Source: Heyndrickxia sporothermodurans (GTDB lineage Bacteria; Bacillota; Bacilli; Bacillales; Bacillaceae_C). From it: a stretch of 64,000 nt of DNA. Shown piece after piece: positions 43,246-53,600 of the stretch (position 1 is the stretch's first letter; each line of letters opens with the position of its first letter). The notes under the pieces were generated by a model. The model was not told where the DNA came from, did not search any database, and saw only the letters and a program-made list of their open reading frames with translations. Where the stretch lies: positions 1 through 64,000 of the forward strand of contig BORH01000012.1 in NCBI GenBank assembly GCA_018333075.1, given 5' to 3'. The position numbers and the translations under genes were made by a program.

Positions 43246-43647
43246 ATTATGAATCTCCTAAAATCTCCTTTTCCATTACTTTAAAAAAAAGCATAATTGA
43301 GTAACCCCAACAATATAACATTTTTTGTGAGTATTTTCATCCTCTCAATTTTCTTTATACTAAATTTAAGTCTCTCATTTATTCTTCTAGGTACTTAGGC
43401 CAAAGCTATTCTTCCTACATTGTTTACAGATTTTTGCCTAATCTACTTAAATCGCATACTACCAAAACATCACCAAAGCGGAATTCCTGATAAGCAAGTA
43501 TAGAATACACCTTTCAGGAATGGTTTATAAATTTTTCACAGCTGTGCTTGTAGCTATTTGAAACTCTATCAAGAATAACCAAAAATGTTTATGGTCATCC
43601 TTTTAGTATGAAACAATTTGTTTTTAAGTACTTGATAAAAATATAAA
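43246..43647. other. Intergenic DNA with a recombinase trace
   Basis: Between yhgE and the MFS gene terminator I see only the short recombinase fragment listed separately and AT-rich sequence that must hold the yhgE promoter. Confidence 0.4.
43424..43530 (-). pseudogene. Fragment of a serine recombinase (resolvase) gene
   Basis: The minus-strand frame reads LAYQEFRFGDVLVVCDLSRL followed by GKNL and a stop. This corresponds to the GDxLVVxxLDRLGRxL strand-helix of resolvase/invertase catalytic domains. Nothing else of the gene remains. Confidence 0.5.
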
Positions 43648-43690
43648 GAGCATGTTTTAAAAAAGATTGATTAAAACATGCTCCTATTTT
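43648..43690 (-). terminator. Terminator of the MFS gene
   Basis: GAGCATGTTTTAA pairs perfectly with TTAAAACATGCTC across 10 bases; on the minus strand a T-rich stretch follows. Confidence 0.85.
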
Positions 43691-43758
43691 ATGTGATCGA
43701 TTAACTGCTTCCATAGAGAAGTTAAATGTAGATCTTTTTTAAACGATTTAAAGTTATT

Positions 43759-44934
43759 TTACATTGATTGCAATGGATCAGTACTAGAATTGAAAAATTT
43801 TATTTTTATTATTATCAATAAAAGAGAAAGGAGTGTAAATATGAATCCGCTCCAAATAAGTTGGTGAATTCCTAATTGAGAAATAAACCAGCCACCAATA
43901 GTGGTTCCTAAAGTAATTCCAAGATTTGAAAACGAAACGAACAAGCTATTGCCAAATTCAGGGGCTTCCTTTGCCTCGCTTATTAACCATGCTTGACTAA
44001 CTATTAAACCACCAGAATGTACGATTCCCCAAATAAATACCATAAAAATCATTGGGATGAAATAAGCTCCTAAATAATAGACCAATAAATAAACAATTAA
44101 ATAAAAAATTGGAAATGAGATTACGGTTTTTACGATGCTTTTTTGCAAAAAAACTCCAAACAAAGAATTGCCTGCAATCATAACGACACCAAATATGAGT
44201 AACATGACACTGATGAGAGAGCCACTCATGTAGGTTACTTTTGCAAGGTACTCAGCAAAGTAGCTATATACTGAAAACATGGCTGCAAAAATAAATACAA
44301 CCGTTGCAATATTTAGCCATAATCCAGGTTTACGTAAGATAGCAACTTGCTTACCAAAGGACATTTTTTCTTTAACGGGCATAGAAGGGAGCAAAATTAA
44401 TATTCCTATAAAGGCAAGTGCATTAACAATTGCTCCAAATAAGAAAGCAATCTCTAATGAAAACTGTTCTGCAAGATAAGAAGTCAATGGTACACCCAAA
44501 GCAAATCCAACTGTAATTCCCATGAAAACCTTTGTAACCGCCTGACCGCTTTTTTCTGGGGGAACAAGTTGTGCTGCAGTTACAAGTGCTATTGAAAAGA
44601 AAAGAGGGTGAAGTGCTGCAGGTAGAATACGAAAAATAAGCATAACTTCAAAATGTGTTGTATAGGCGTAAATAATATTAGAAAGAGCGAAAATAAATAT
44701 TGCTGTTAATAAAAGTAGCTTACGGTTAATTCCGGACACTAGTAAGATTAAAAATGGACCAGAAATAGCAACAACTAGAGCAAATAAGCTAACTAGTAAG
44801 CCTGCCTGAGAAGTGGAAATGTCAAATTTTTGAGTGATTTGGGGTAGTACTCCGACAATGCTCATCTCTGTTGTAATAATGCCAAATACGCCTAATGCTA
44901 GCACTAGAATAAATAGAGGGTTAACTTTTTTCAT
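43759..44934 (-). CDS. MFS transporter
   Basis: This 391-residue protein has 12 predicted helices, beginning LFILVLALGVFGIITTEMSIVG, in the AraJ/sugar-or-drug efflux branch of the major facilitator superfamily. The loop after helix 2 carries SGINRKLLLL in place of the usual basic motif. The substrate is unknown. An ArsR-type regulator gene lies upstream on the same strand, 132 bases away, a common pairing for efflux genes induced by their substrate. Confidence 0.85.
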   Translation of the reverse strand: MKKVNPLFILVLALGVFGIITTEMSIVGVLPQITQKFDISTSQAGLLVSLFALVVAISGPFLILLVSGINRKLLLLTAIFIFALSNIIYAYTTHFEVMLIFRILPAALHPLFFSIALVTAAQLVPPEKSGQAVTKVFMGITVGFALGVPLTSYLAEQFSLEIAFLFGAIVNALAFIGILILLPSMPVKEKMSFGKQVAILRKPGLWLNIATVVFIFAAMFSVYSYFAEYLAKVTYMSGSLISVMLLIFGVVMIAGNSLFGVFLQKSIVKTVISFPIFYLIVYLLVYYLGAYFIPMIFMVFIWGIVHSGGLIVSQAWLISEAKEAPEFGNSLFVSFSNLGITLGTTIGGWFISQLGIHQLIWSGFIFTLLSLLLIIIKIKFFNSSTDPLQSM

Positions 44935-45066
44935 TGATAAAAATCTCCATTCCCATAGTAATCTTATAGCTCTTAAAACAAATAGAGTTTTAATTTATGT
45001 AAATACAATAACAAATATCTATATAATTAGATATAATGAAATAAAAAAAGGAATCCTCCCTCCTAC

Positions 45067-45378
45067 TTATAATTCTTTTTGGACGTACTCGGAAAATTTT
45101 TGTATTGTTTTTTCATTTCGACGATAGTATGTCCATTTTCCAATGCGTTCGGATTCTAATAATCCTGCTTTTTTCATTGTTAATAAATAACTAGAAATCA
45201 CCGACTGAGCCAGTCCGGTTTTCAATTGGATATCTCCTACACATACTCCAATTTGAAAGCTAAGCCCTTGTTGCAAATAAGGCTTTTCGTCAAAAAAGTT
45301 TTCTGGATTCTTTAACCATAATAAAATTTGTTGTCTCGTATCATTTGATAATGCTTTATAGATTAGTGAAGGTTCCAT
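45067..45378 (-). CDS. ArsR-family transcriptional regulator
   Basis: This 103-residue winged-helix protein reads YKALSNDTRQQILLWL, then the recognition region GLAQSVISSYLLTMKKAGLL and the wing ERIGKWTYYRRNE. The ArsR metal-binding ELCVC motif is absent, although CVGD lies just before the recognition helix, so it may sense something other than a metal. It precedes the MFS gene on the same strand and probably represses it. Confidence 0.85.
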   Translation of the reverse strand: MEPSLIYKALSNDTRQQILLWLKNPENFFDEKPYLQQGLSFQIGVCVGDIQLKTGLAQSVISSYLLTMKKAGLLESERIGKWTYYRRNEKTIQKFSEYVQKEL

Positions 45379-45600
45379 AACAACATTATATCTATTTTTA
45401 TAGATTTGTAAATAAGAGCCTTGCTCTTGTCATTTTAAAACTGATGGAACCCTCTATTTGTAAAACGTGAATAGGTACTCCAAATTAACCCTTTTTTCTC
45501 ATTCGTTATTAGGATCGAGATATTGCTTGTATAGAAATTGTAGAGATTATTTTTCTATAATTATGAATTTACTAATTTTAATTGTAGAGGAGAGGCAGCT

Positions 45601-45819
45601 GTGAAATTATTTCAAGTGAACAATGACCAAAATAAAAGAATTTTATCGATATTAAATAGTCTTTATTCAAAGAAAGTAATTACTTATAACGAGAAGATAG
45701 AACTATCTAGAATATTTGAAAATTTACATTATGGAGATGTAAACAAAGCGGAGATGCTTTTAGAGAAGAATAATCAATACTTGTTTTATCAAGTGAAGAG
45801 AATACTAAGTTACATATAA
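45601..45819 (+). CDS. Small hypothetical protein
   Basis: This 72-residue basic helical protein starts at GTG 45601 behind GGAGAGG. It begins MKLFQVNNDQNKRILSIL and ends YLFYQVKRILSYI. No family is recognised. A good ribosome binding site supports expression. It may be a leftover of a mobile or surface locus, given the sortase-region trace just downstream. Confidence 0.45.
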   Translation: MKLFQVNNDQNKRILSILNSLYSKKVITYNEKIELSRIFENLHYGDVNKAEMLLEKNNQYLFYQVKRILSYI

Positions 45820-45879
45820 TAAAGATTGATAGAAATCTTCGGTAGTTCTTAAGTAGGGATTCATTCGCTATATATAATG

Positions 45880-45965
45880 TAATGTGATCAGGTGCTTTCT
45901 TATAATGTTGGTAAAGTCTAATTCATGGAATTTTTTTTGTGAAAAAATTCTGGAGAAAATAGGTT
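45880..45965 (+). repeat. Decayed copy of the adhesin-sortase junction
   Basis: GTGATCAGGTGCTTTCTTA and AATGTTG, then ATGGA and TGGAGAAAA, recur here in the same order as at 57428-57496, the stretch that holds half of the adhesin terminator and the sortase start. The terminator's 5' arm is missing here. Confidence 0.6.
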
Positions 45966-45976
45966 TAATTAAAGGG

Positions 45977-46180
45977 ATGGTAAATATAAAAAAAGTTATC
46001 AAAATTATTCATTTAAATAATTATCAGTTTGAAATTACGGAAGATGATAACAATCTATATTTTAAAGAATTATCCAGTAAACAAAATAAAGCAACTTTTT
46101 CTGTTAGTAAAACTTGTAGAGAAAATAATAATGATAAATATGGCCTGAAAATATATTTTACAAAATTATTTAAATACTAA
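45977..46180 (+). CDS. Small hypothetical protein
   Basis: A 67-residue frame from ATG 45977, read further upstream only through the decayed repeat. It begins MVNIKKVIKIIHLNNYQFEI, is Lys- and Asn-rich, and has no recognised domain. AAAGGG abuts the ATG, too close for a normal ribosome binding site. It could be a remnant. Confidence 0.3.
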   Translation: MVNIKKVIKIIHLNNYQFEITEDDNNLYFKELSSKQNKATFSVSKTCRENNNDKYGLKIYFTKLFKY

Positions 46181-46436
46181 AAATCTATTCATCTGTTGGG
46201 TTTGATTCAATATATTCTTTGATGTGTGATTAAGCTATTTTAACAACCTTTAAATATAGTGAAGGCTAATATTACAGAAACGAATTCACAGAAGCCTAGG
46301 ATATCAAACACGTCAATGTAAAGAAGAACATAGAATTAATGTTGGATTATGTATATGACTCAAAAGTGACTCAAACAAAAGAAAGAGAGTTAGAAGGTTT
46401 TCCGTTAAAAAAATGAATAAAAAGTAATGGGACAAT
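46181..46436. other. Intergenic DNA with a possible gene tail
   Basis: A short open frame ending at 46416 (IELMLDYVYDSKVTQTKERE) looks like the tail of a lost gene. I see nothing else. Confidence 0.3.
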
Positions 46437-46475
46437 GAAAAAGCTGCATTTAACTATATATAAATGCAGCTTTTC
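46437..46475 (-). terminator. HU gene terminator
   Basis: AAAAGCTGCATTTA pairs with TAAATGCAGCTTTT. It lies 39 bases after the HU stop on the minus strand and has A and T tracts on both sides. Confidence 0.85.
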
Positions 46476-46513
46476 TATTATAAACTTTAATATATCTTAA
46501 AATGGTCTTATTT

Positions 46514-46786
46514 TTATTTCACGATATCTTTTAAAGATTTACCTGGTTTAAATGCAGGTATTTTACTTGCTGCTATTTCAATTTCTTCACCAGTTTGCGG
46601 GTTGCGTCCTTTACGAGCGGCACGTTCTCGAACTTCAAAGGTACCAAAACCGATTAGAGTAACTTTATCTTCGTTTTTAAGAGCTGATTCAATTGAGCTG
46701 AATAAAGCATCAACCGCTTTATTAGCATCTTTTTTAGTCAGTTCTGTTGCTTCAGCAACACTATTAATAAGTTCAGTTTTATTCAT
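46514..46786 (-). CDS. hup: DNA-binding protein HU
   Basis: This 90-residue histone-like protein begins [20 protein letters not shown]. It has the family core [20 protein letters not shown] and the DNA-intercalating proline in [10 protein letters not shown]. It bends and compacts DNA. The length equals B. subtilis HBsu, but this copy lies in accessory surroundings, so it may be a second HU gene. RBS AGGAGAG. Confidence 0.95.
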   Translation of the reverse strand: MNKTELINSVAEATELTKKDANKAVDALFSSIESALKNEDKVTLIGFGTFEVRERAARKGRNPQTGEEIEIAASKIPAFKPGKSLKDIVK

Positions 46787-47627
46787 TTTATTCTCTCCTA
46801 GTTAAAAAATTTCCAATCAAACAAATGACTGTACAATATATTTATCACATACGATAACATGTTCGCAAATTTTTAAGATATATTTTGGAAAATAAAATTC
46901 TCCGGATTTTGGAAAGTCAGCAATAAATAACATATATTCTTCCTAATCACTTCCAGGTAAATTAGTGCCTATCCAATTAGGATGGTATAGTTATAACCTT
47001 TTTAGAATCGTATCAAAAAAGCAACAGATTTATTGGATTAATAGATTATTAAGGAAAAATGTGAAGAACTTATTTAAATAAACTAAGGCGTTTCTGTAAC
47101 AAGCAGGAACGCTTTTTTAGTTGATTGGAAGGATAGTCATAAAGATTGAAATCTAATGATTTAAGAGAAGTTTAAGAATATATCAAGAGTTATATAAGTG
47201 GAAAAATATATAATAAAAAGTCATAAAGTAGTGACATATAAAAACACAATACGACACCATTTGACTAAGCAAATCTTTGCTCTAAGAGTGTAAAAAGAGG
47301 ATCAAATATCATTAAGTAATTAGAAGAAAAATCTGTAGGCGCTTGTGATAAGAGAATTAAAATAGGTTGATATCTCTTTGTCTAATTTACTAATTGTCTT
47401 AATCATAATGTTATTAAATTCCATATTATAAAAGAAATTGAATTTTTATAAAATAATTCATTTGTACTGTTTTTTTATCGATTAACAAGTAAAAATTTTG
47501 AAGGATAAAGGAAGAATCTGTCGAAACATTTTGTTTTAAAGATGTATTATTTATGCATCTTTTTAAGGAGGTGACTAGGAATAAATTTTTTTTAAAAAAA
47601 GTATTGAGAAAGGAGAAGAATAACAAT
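46787..47627. other. Long intergenic region ahead of the adhesin gene
   Basis: The 840 bases contain an orphan terminator (47085) and, just before the gene, a small stem AAAGATG/CATCTTT (47538/47556) followed by TTAAGGAGGTGA, a perfect Shine-Dalgarno sequence. No supported ORF is seen. The adhesin promoter presumably lies in 47120-47540. Confidence 0.5.
47085..47118 (+). terminator. Orphan terminator
   Basis: GCGTTTCTG pairs with CAGGAACGC (one GT/mismatch position), followed by six T. No gene ends just upstream, so the gene it served is probably lost. Confidence 0.65.
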
Positions 47628-50600
47628 ATGGCAAGTTTTAGTCTTTATCCAAGGAAGAAGAAAAAGAAGTTTCCAAAAGCATTAACCTTATTAATGGCAT
47701 TTTTACTGATTTTTAATGGAATGCTCCCATCAGCGTTAATAGGGAAAGTTCATTCTGTCGAAAAAGCTCCTATTGAACAACCCAAAATATCGAAAGATGT
47801 CGATGGTGAAACAAGTAAAGAAATATCCAAGGAACAAGAATTTACATATAACGTGAATGTTGTATTGCCTAAGGATATAGCCAACTATGAAACGATGGTC
47901 ATTTCAGATGACCTTGATCAGCGATTAGATGCTCAAGGTACATCGGTTATGATTGATGGGAAGACAGGTGACACATTAAAAACAGTTGTAGATGGTCAAA
48001 ATGTTTCACTTACACTGAAAAAAGAAGAAATCGAGGAGCTTGTAGGAAAAGAAGTAAAGTTACAAATCACGACGCAGGTGAAGGAAAATGCAGCTACTGG
48101 AGAGAAAATTGATAACGTTGCACAAGTTGTGATTAACGACAATGTTGAGATGGAAACGAACCCGGTAGTTGTCACGCCAATCGACGTTGAGAACAAAAGC
48201 TCAGAAAGTGAATCTAAAGACGAAAAAAAATCTACAGAAGAGAGTACTAAAAAAACGCAAGAAAAAACGATAGAGGAAAAAAAGGATGAAGCAAAAGCAT
48301 CATCTGTGGAACCAAATACAAAAAATATTGCTATAGCTAACAGCAAAGAAATGGCGGTAAATACAGATAATAAATGGCTGACTTATAAATTTGATGCATT
48401 TTCCAATGATACTGTTAATCAATTGTTTGCAGTACATGGTGCTGCAAATGTTCCTGCAGGATCAAATTTTATACGATTGACACCTACAACTACTGAACAA
48501 AGTGGAGCAGTGTTTATCAAAAATGAGATTTGTCCTAAAAACAATTATTCATTTAGTACAGCCTTTTCATTTAGTATGAATAATCCGAGTGCTCAAGGTC
48601 CAAGTGATGGGTTGACCTTTACGCTTCAGACTGGTACATCAAGTCAATTATCTGTTGGTGGCGGATTGGGATATTACGGTATTCAACCAAGTTTTGCTGT
48701 TAAATATGATACCTTTTTAAATACGGTCTATAATGATCCTTCCGCAAATTATATTGGACTTGCGGAAAATGGAACGGTAACAAATAAACCTGGTTGGTAT
48801 ACAGACTTGGATCAGTATAATTCCGTTAATGGAACCAATTATGTTTTATCAAACGGAACTAAGTATTACACATGGATTGACTATGATGGTTTATCAAAGA
48901 ATGTTCAAGTGCGACTAGGTACCTCACCGGATAGAGCAAATGCAAAAAAAGTATTAGATGTAAATAACATTGATCTTGGTACCATTTTTAATGGAAAACC
49001 TATTCATGCCGGTTTTACTGCGTCAACAGGATATCCTAATAGCGAAAATCACGATATTTATAGCTGGTATTTTGTAAATGATTATGCACCTTTAGCTACT
49101 CTTAATCCGCAAAATGATTACAAGCAAGCACCGAATAGTGTGAAATTAAAGACAGAACCGACAAGTGAACCAGGGGTACATAAGGTTACGGCAACTTTAT
49201 TAGATCCATTAGGTAATCCGGTTCCCGATGCATCACTAGATAGTTTTACTACAACTGTAGGAGAACTAGCCGGGCCGAATGGAGAGCCTGTAGCCGATTT
49301 AGTGTCAGATGCGGACGGAAAGATTCATGCAGTGCTGAAAAATGCTGATCATTCTAAAGATATTAAGATTTCAGCCACTGTCGGTTGTGCCAATGATTCA
49401 ACAACGATACCGGCTACTGACCAGCCACCAGACTCCTGTGGTACACCAGTAGCGTTGATTAATGGTAGTTTTGAAGAACCACCTGGAAGGGGTTCAATGA
49501 ATGGTTCATTTGGTTACTATGAAACTGAAGTACCAGGATGGAAGACAACCGATGATACAGGAGGTGTAAAATGGATTGAAATCTGGGACTATAAAGAGGG
49601 ATATCCAGAAGGAATAGTGGATAAATATCCAGCTCCCCCAGACGGTAATCGATATGCAGAGCTAAATGCTAGTGGCAATGGAATGTTATATCAAGATGTA
49701 AAGACCACACCTGGCCAGACCATATATTGGAGACTTTCACATAAGGGTCTTTATGGAGTTGATACAATGCAGCTTCGTATTGGACCTGTAACTAATAATC
49801 CCTACGATACTGTAGTCCAACAACAAATGTCTGATGGCAATGCAGCCTGGGGGACTTATTCTGGAACCTATAATGTTCCGAAAGGACAAACAATGACCAG
49901 GTTTGGTTTTGAAGCTGTTTCTACTTCCAATGGATCCCTAGGACACGGTAATCATTTAGACAATATCTTCCTAGGAACGGAAGCGTGTGTTAAAGCAGAG
50001 AAAACTGTTAGCCCTAGCGGGGACGTATTACCAGGAGACGAGTTGACCTATAAAGTAAAGGTTAAAAATTCAGGTGGAGACGTAGCAGCAAATGCTGTCT
50101 TCGAGGATGCGATTCCTGAAGGTACGGAATATGTGCCAGGTTCAATGAAAATCTTAAACGGTCCAAATGCAGGTGATTTAACAGATGCAGATGACAAAGA
50201 TCGTGGTAAATTCGATGGTAAGAAAGTAACCATTCAATTAGGCGATTTGCCGAATACAGCTAATTTACCTGATGGTATTACAGTTCAATTTAAAGTAAAA
50301 GCTTTGGAGAGTCATGCAGGTAAAGCAGTAGCCAATAAAGCGCAGATCAACTATAAAAATTTACTGAAAAATGAAAATGAATCAACAAATACAAACGAAG
50401 TAACTAATAATATTATAAAGTTTCCAGACCTAAATCCATGTTCTTCACCAGTATCATTGATTAATGGTAGTTTTGAAAATGGTGCTGCCATAGGAACTGC
50501 TCCTGATCCTTATGGAAATAAACCAGGTTTTTACTTCTACCCATCTGAGGTTCCAGGTTGGAAAACTACTGATAAGGCAATTGAAATTTGGAATTATGCT

Positions 50601-53600
50601 ACAAATCGACCAGCAGGAGCTAATTCCTATCCAGCACCACCTGATGGCAATAGATTTGCAGAATTAAATGCTTTCAACGCTGGTATGTTGTATCAAGATG
50701 TCAAGACCACACCTGGACAAACCATTTATTGGCGTTTATCACATATGGGGAGGTCTGGGGTTGACACGATGCAAGTTCGTATTGGTGCTGTAACTTCTAA
50801 TCCATATGACACAGTCGTGCAAAAACAAATATCTGATGATAAAACAGCATGGGGAACTTATACCGGAAGCTATACCGTTCCTGCAGGTCAAACTACAACA
50901 AGATTCGGTTTTGAAGCGGTTAGTAGTGCTAGTGGGAGTGTAGGTAATGGTAACTTTTTAGATAATATTTTCCTAGGAACTGAACCTTGTGTGACATCAG
51001 AGAAAACTGTTAGTCCTAGCGGGGACGTATTACCAGGCGACGAGTTAACGTATAATGTCACTGTTAAAAATTCAGGTGGCGACGTTGCGGCCAATACGAT
51101 TATTGAAGATGCTATTCCTGAGGGGACAGAATATGTACCGGGCTCGATGAAAATCTTAAACGGTCCAAACGCAGGGAATTTAACAGATGAAGAGGATAGC
51201 GATCGAGGTAAATCTGATGGTAAAAAAGTAACTATTAATTTAGGTGATTTGCCGAATTCAATCAATTTACTTGACGGAATTACAGTTCAATTTAAAGTAA
51301 AAGCTTTGTCCAGCCAAGCAGGTAAGTCTGCAATTAACAAAGCTCAAGTAAAATACAAAAATTTACTTAAAAATGAAGATGAAGAATTAGAAACAAATGA
51401 AGTAACAACTCCAATAAAGTACAAAGAGCCTATCTTGAAATCGGAAAAATCAGCAACGATTAAAGAAAAAGGTAAAGAAAACACAGATCAGGATCATCCA
51501 GAAGTAGGAGATACGCTTCTTTACACGATTAAGACACAAAATACTGTTTCAGATAGTCTTGTCAAAAACCTAGTTATCTCAGATAAACTTCCTGAGGGGC
51601 TAGAGTATGTGGCAGATAGCTTGAAAGTCGATGGCAAGTCAGTAACAGACGAAAAAGACACTGACAACGGCCACCAAGTAGATGGCAATATAGTAGGTCA
51701 ATTTGGTGATATCACTGATACCGAGTGGCATACGATTACTTTTGAAGTGAAAGTAAAAGAAGGCCAGGCAAGTAAGGACATTAAAAATATCGCTACTGTT
51801 GATGGCGACAATATTGATGAACCGGATAAGCCGGAAGAAGAAGTGAAAGTTTACCCGCGTATTGCGGCGCTGGAGTCGGAGAAATCCGCGAAGAACCTGG
51901 AAGAAGGTAAAACGACATTCGAAGTGGGCGACACAATTGTTTACACAATCAAAACGCGCAACAAAGTGTCAGACAGTGAAGTGAAAAACCTAACAATTAT
52001 AGATGAACTTCCAACAGGCCTTGAATATGTTGAAGGCAGTTTGAAAGTAAGTCACGAAGGAAAAGGCGAATTTAAAGATGGCAAAATTACCGCGAACTTT
52101 GGTGATGTGAAAGATACCGAATGGCGGACAGTCACCTTCGAAGCGAAAATCAAAACCGGCAAGTCTGGTAAATCTATCGAAAACATTGCCACTGTTGGTG
52201 GGGATAATATCGATGAACCAGATAAGCCAGAAGAGAAAGTGAAGGTTGATCCGAAAAATCCGAAGCTTAAATCCGAGAAAACAGCGACGATTAAAGAGAA
52301 GGCTGAGGGCAACACAGATAAGGACCATCCAGAAGTCGGGGACACCCTTCTTTACACAATCAAGACACAAAACACAATTACAGACAGCCTTGTGAAAAAT
52401 TTGGTAATTTCTGATGAACTTCCAGAAGGCCTTGAGTATGTGGCAAAAACCTTGAAAGTCGATGGCAAGTCAGTAACCGACGAAATGGACACTGACAATG
52501 GTCATGCAGTGGATGGCAAGATAGCTGGTCAATTTGGCGATATCACTAATACTGAGTGGCATATGATTACTTTTGAAGTAAAAGTAAAAGAAGGCCAGGC
52601 AAGCAAAGATATTAAAAATGTTGCTACTGTTAAAGGCGACAATATTGATGAACCAGATAAGCCGGAAGAAGAAGTAAAAGTTTACCCGCGTATTGCCGCG
52701 CTGGAGTCGGAGAAATCCGCGAAGAACCTGGAAGAAGGTAAAACGACATTCGAAGTGGGCGATACGATTGCGTATACAATCAAAACGCGCAACAAAGTGT
52801 CGGATAGTGAAGTGAAAAACCTTACTATTATGGACGAACTTCCAACAGGCCTCGAATATGTTGAAGGCAGCTTGAAGGTAAGCCATGAAGGCAAAGGCGA
52901 ATTCAAAGATGGAAAAATTACGGCGAACTTTGGTGATGTAAAAGATACCGAATGGCACACAGTCACCTTCGAAGCAACAATCAAGTCCGGTCAGTCAGGC
53001 AACAAGATTAAAAACGTAGCCACTGTTGGTGGTGACAACATTGAAGAGCCGGATAAGCCAGAAAATGAAACGACAGTGGATCCAAAAGATCCGAAGCTCG
53101 AATCCGAAAAAATAGCTGTGAACGCTGAAGAAGGCAAAGAGAAATTCGAGGTTGGCGATACGATTGTTTATACAATCAAAACACGAAACACGGTATCCGA
53201 CAGTTTGGTGAAAAACTTGACGATTACGGATGAACTTCCAACAGGCCTTGAATATGTTGAAGGTAGCTTGAAAGTAAGCCAAGAAGGCAAAGGCGAATTC
53301 AAAGATGGAAAAATTACGGCGAACTTTGGTGATGTGAAAGATACCGAATGGCGCACAGTCACCTTTGAAGCAACAATCAAGTCCGGCCAGCAAAGTAATA
53401 AGCTCAAAAACGTAGCTACTGTTGGTGGTGACAACATTGAAGAGCCGGATAAGCCCGAAAATGAAACAACAGTGGATCCAAAAGATCCAAAGCTTGAGTC
53501 CCAAAAAATAGCGGTGAACGCTGAAGAAGGCAAAGGGAAATTCGAGGCGGGCGATACAATTGTTTATACAATCAAAACACGCAACAGCGTAGCTGATAGT

